Shown here in pieces: positions 6,137 to 8,638 of a DNA stretch of 8,638 nt. The translations under genes were made by a program, and so were the position numbers. The notes beneath the pieces are model-generated. The model saw nothing but the letters and a program-made list of their open reading frames with translations, was not told the origin of the DNA and searched no databases. The first letter of the stretch is position 1; every line of letters starts with the position of its first letter. Source of the DNA: an uncultured Bacteroidales bacterium (GTDB lineage Bacteria > Bacteroidota > Bacteroidia > Bacteroidales > Paludibacteraceae); assembly GCA_946619625.1 (NCBI GenBank), contig CAMOMF010000138.1, positions 1 through 8,638 of the forward strand. The letters run 5' to 3'.

Positions 6137-6155
6137 CACCGTCAAACGTTACTGC
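6125..6155. promoter_or_regulatory. Inverted repeat over the receptor promoter -7 box (candidate operator)
   Basis: GCAGTAAC-TTTG (6125-6136) is mirrored by CAAA-c-GTTACTGC (6143-6155): 12 matching pairs, a single-base bulge (C6147) and a 6-nt centre. It covers the whole -7 element and the expected start site. Because only the right arm would be transcribed, it is more likely a DNA site for a dimeric regulator than an RNA hairpin. No regulator is encoded nearby in the window. Confidence 0.5.
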
Positions 6156-6158
6156 GTC

Positions 6159-6176
6159 CCTTGGAGTACCAAAAGG
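6159..6176 (+). other. Small hairpin in the receptor mRNA leader
   Basis: TTGG (6161-6164) pairs with CCAA (6169-6172) around an AGTA loop, extended by CC/GG across a 2-nt bulge. It sits about 20 nt into the predicted 95-nt leader. It is too small for any riboswitch class I know, and a chance origin is possible. Confidence 0.25.
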
Positions 6177-6237
6177 AACCCAATTGTTAATAATATCGCA
6201 GGCACTGAGACCTACTTACCCCGCTATAGAAACAACA

Positions 6238-8634
6238 ATGAAAAAACTGTTCGTCACATTATTCTTAATCCTTCTGACTCTGCCCGTTTGGAGCCAGATT
6301 AGTGGCGTTGTGCTTGATGACAAAGGCGAGCCTCTGACCGGTGCCAGCGTGTATTGGGCGGGCACCCAACGCGGCGTAGCCACCGACCTTGACGGTACGT
6401 TCCAACTGATGCCGGACAAACGCTCTAACCTGTTGGTCGTCAGTTTTGTCGGGTTCCACAACGACACCGTCATCGTAGAGAACCGCAAGCCCCTGACCAT
6501 TGTGCTGGTAGAAGAGGCGGTTTTGGACGAGGTGGTCATTCAGGAGCGCAAATTAGGTGTCCTGCGCAGCCGCACCTCCGCTTTCGATACGGAGACCCTC
6601 GGCACCGAAGAGCTATGCAAAGCCGCATGTTGCAACCTCAGCGAAGCCTTCGAGACGAACGCCTCGGTGGATGTGGCATACACCGACGCTGCCACCGGTG
6701 CCAAAACGATACGTCTGCTCGGGCTGTCAGGCACGTACGTCCAACTGCTTCAGGAGAACACCCCCGGAGTGAGAGGACTGGCGCAGAACTTCGGAATAGA
6801 CTATATCCCCGGACCGTGGATGAGTTCCATCCAGGTCAGCAAGGGAACAGCATCGGTCATCAACGGCTACGAAGCGATGACCGGTCAGATTAATGTGGAG
6901 TTCCTCAAACCGCAGACGCAGGACCCCATCGCCGTCAATGTGATGCTGAACAGCGAACTGCATGCCGAGGCGAACGTGATGGGCGGATGGCAGTTGCTTC
7001 GTGACGAGACGGGGCGGGAACACCGCTCGCTGTACACCGGCGTCTTGGCGCACTACCACCAGGGGTTCCTTGCCATGGACGGCAACCACGACTCGTTTGT
7101 GGATATGCCTAAAACACAGAACGCCAACCTGCTGAACCGCTGGTTCTACAAACAGGGCAACTACACTTTCCAGGCTTTTGTGCGCGGACTGTACGACAAG
7201 CGCTTGGGGGGGCAGTTGATGAAAGCGTACGACCCGTCCGACCCGAACGCCCTACCTCCTTATCTCATCAACCTCCGCACTTGGCGGGTGGAGGGATTCC
7301 TGAAGAACGGCTATGTGTTCGACGAAGAGTCCGGCTCGTCCGTAGCAATCATCACCGCTGCCAGTTACCACAACCTGGACAACCACTACGGTGGGACCCC
7401 ATGGACACGCGACTGGAAAGAATCGCAGGTCAACGCCTATATGAACGCCATCTACCAGGGCAATTTCGAGGGGCCCGGACTGATTGACAACGACCACCGC
7501 CTCAGCGCAGGCCTGTCCCTGAACTACGACAGATATACCGACTCTATTTCCGGGAATATTTTCGCCGTAATGGGTTCCGGGGGCAACCCCGTACGGTCCT
7601 ACTGGGATTGGTCTCGCAGCATAACGCAGGAACTGACCCCCGGTATTTTTGCCGAGTATAGTTTCAAGTACGCGGACATACTGTCGCTTGTTGCAGGTAT
7701 TCGTGCCGACTGGTCCAACTGGTACGGTTTCTTCTTCACACCGCGAATGAACGTACGATACACGCCCTTTGCGTGGTGGACTATCCGGGCAAGTGCCGGT
7801 ATGGGATACCGCTCACCCAAGATCTTGGCGGACAACGCATCCTTGTTGCCCTCCTCGCGCATGTTGTTCGCCGCAATGATGCAAGGTCTGAAGCAGGAAA
7901 AAGTGGTGAACACCGGCATCAGCACCACGTTCTATGTACCCATCGGCTCGCGCGAACTGCAACTCTCCGCCGAGTACTATTACACCCATTTTCTCAACAC
8001 ACTGATAGTGGATTTGGATTATAGTCCGAGCTACACCTATATCTACAATCTGACTGATCTCCCTGGCAGGCGCTCCTTTGCCCATTGCGCGCAAGTGGAG
8101 GCAAGCATGGAGGTGCTGCGCGGATGGACATGGACCGCCGCTTTCCGTTGGAACGATGTGGAGCAGACTACGCTTAACCGGGCGGCAAACGATTTTATCC
8201 TGCAACGAAAACCGCTCACCAACCTCTTCAAGGGTATCATCACCACCTCCTACCAAACGCCGCTCAAGAAATGGCAGTTCGACGCCACCGTGCAGTTCAA
8301 TGGCGGAGGGCGCATGCCGGATGCACTGTACCAGTATTCCGATGCTTTCCGCAGTATAGTGGCGTCCAGCGACCAGTATTACCTCGGCAAAGACGGATGT
8401 GTTTATTACAAATGGTACCCGCAACTGATGGCGCAGATTACCAAGTATTTCCGCACCTGCTCGGTGTACGTGGGCGCAGAGAACATGACCAATTTCCGTC
8501 AGCAGAACCCCATCATCGGTGCCAACCGCCCCCACGGAGCCGACTTCGACGCGTCCATGGTATGGGGTCCCGTTGCCGGATGGAAAGTGTATGCCGGTTT
8601 CCGCTGGTCACTCGAAAAGCCCGAGGAAGAATAA
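6238..8634 (+). CDS. TonB-dependent outer-membrane receptor with Cys-rich plug motif
   Basis: The 798-residue protein (from the ATG at 6238) has a Sec signal peptide (1-20, MKKLFVTLFLILLTLPVWSQ). A carboxypeptidase-D regulatory-like domain (about 21-95) contains the GVVLDDKGEPLTGASV, DLDGTF and VSFVGF signatures of Bacteroidetes receptors. A TonB-box-like LDEVVIQERK (96-105) precedes the plug domain (about 108-222) and a beta-barrel (about 230-798) rich in aromatic and alternating polar strands. The plug carries CKAACCNLSEAFETN (Cys127, 131, 132) and YTDAATGAKTIRLLG, a pattern I associate from memory with a receptor subfamily often found near heavy-metal-associated proteins. It should import a ligand across the outer membrane using TonB/ExbBD energy; the ligand is not shown by the sequence. 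The chain ends GFRWSLEKPEEE, with an acidic tail after the last strand. There is no SusD partner in the window, which argues against a glycan Sus system. Its own promoter and operator-like repeat suggest regulated expression. Confidence 0.93.
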   Translation: MKKLFVTLFLILLTLPVWSQISGVVLDDKGEPLTGASVYWAGTQRGVATDLDGTFQLMPDKRSNLLVVSFVGFHNDTVIVENRKPLTIVLVEEAVLDEVVIQERKLGVLRSRTSAFDTETLGTEELCKAACCNLSEAFETNASVDVAYTDAATGAKTIRLLGLSGTYVQLLQENTPGVRGLAQNFGIDYIPGPWMSSIQVSKGTASVINGYEAMTGQINVEFLKPQTQDPIAVNVMLNSELHAEANVMGGWQLLRDETGREHRSLYTGVLAHYHQGFLAMDGNHDSFVDMPKTQNANLLNRWFYKQGNYTFQAFVRGLYDKRLGGQLMKAYDPSDPNALPPYLINLRTWRVEGFLKNGYVFDEESGSSVAIITAASYHNLDNHYGGTPWTRDWKESQVNAYMNAIYQGNFEGPGLIDNDHRLSAGLSLNYDRYTDSISGNIFAVMGSGGNPVRSYWDWSRSITQELTPGIFAEYSFKYADILSLVAGIRADWSNWYGFFFTPRMNVRYTPFAWWTIRASAGMGYRSPKILADNASLLPSSRMLFAAMMQGLKQEKVVNTGISTTFYVPIGSRELQLSAEYYYTHFLNTLIVDLDYSPSYTYIYNLTDLPGRRSFAHCAQVEASMEVLRGWTWTAAFRWNDVEQTTLNRAANDFILQRKPLTNLFKGIITTSYQTPLKKWQFDATVQFNGGGRMPDALYQYSDAFRSIVASSDQYYLGKDGCVYYKWYPQLMAQITKYFRTCSVYVGAENMTNFRQQNPIIGANRPHGADFDASMVWGPVAGWKVYAGFRWSLEKPEEE

Positions 8635-8638
8635 AATA

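Noticed and set aside
6106..6237. 44-codon N-terminal extension of the receptor
   Set aside because: Its ATG lies inside the -33 box, and the true signal peptide begins at the ATG at 6238.
6137..6237. Cobalamin or other riboswitch in the receptor leader
   Set aside because: The leader is only about 95 nt, with one small hairpin and no B12-box or other conserved core that I can recognise.

Overview
The window looks like chromosomal DNA of a member of the Bacteroidales (phylum Bacteroidota). Evidence seen directly: the two promoter regions I can find match the Bacteroidetes sigma-ABfr consensus (TTTG, a 19-21 nt spacer, TAnnTTTG); Shine-Dalgarno sequences are weak or absent and leaders are A-rich; and the last gene is a Bacteroidetes-style TonB-dependent receptor with an N-terminal carboxypeptidase-D-like domain. 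GC content is moderate (roughly half). I cannot name the genus.

Layout. (1) 1-2046, plus strand: the 3' end of a small coiled-coil protein gene, zapA (cell division) and rny (RNase Y), packed so that stop and start codons overlap or abut (ATGA at 205-208; TAA-ATG at 499-504). (2) 2053-3597, minus strand: an ArsG/CcdA-like polytopic permease with a His-rich loop and tail, followed 3 nt later by trmN6 (tRNA1(Val) A37 N6-methyltransferase). This unit converges on rny with only 6 bp between the stop codons. (3) 3621-3656: a divergent promoter with the full TTTG-N20-TAnnTTTG pattern on both strands within the same 36 bp. It serves the permease unit leftwards and a histidine kinase rightwards. (4) 3673-5817, plus strand: a NtrY-like sensor histidine kinase starting at TTG, with a lipobox and two predicted periplasmic domains. 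No response regulator gene is in the window. (5) 5818-6237: a non-coding gap with short direct repeats, a 19-bp palindrome, a promoter and an inverted repeat over that promoter's -7 box. (6) 6238-8634, plus strand: a TonB-dependent outer-membrane receptor with a Cys-rich plug motif, ending 4 bp before the window edge.

How the genes relate: zapA/rny/trmN6 are housekeeping genes (division ring, RNA turnover, tRNA modification). The permease, kinase and receptor are envelope functions. His clusters in the permease and the Cys motif in the receptor make metal or metalloid handling a reasonable but unproven theme. No IS element, prophage, CRISPR array, tRNA or rRNA was seen. I do not see a complete undescribed system; the most unusual items are the mirror-image divergent promoter, the double-sensor lipobox kinase and the operator-like inverted repeat before the receptor gene.
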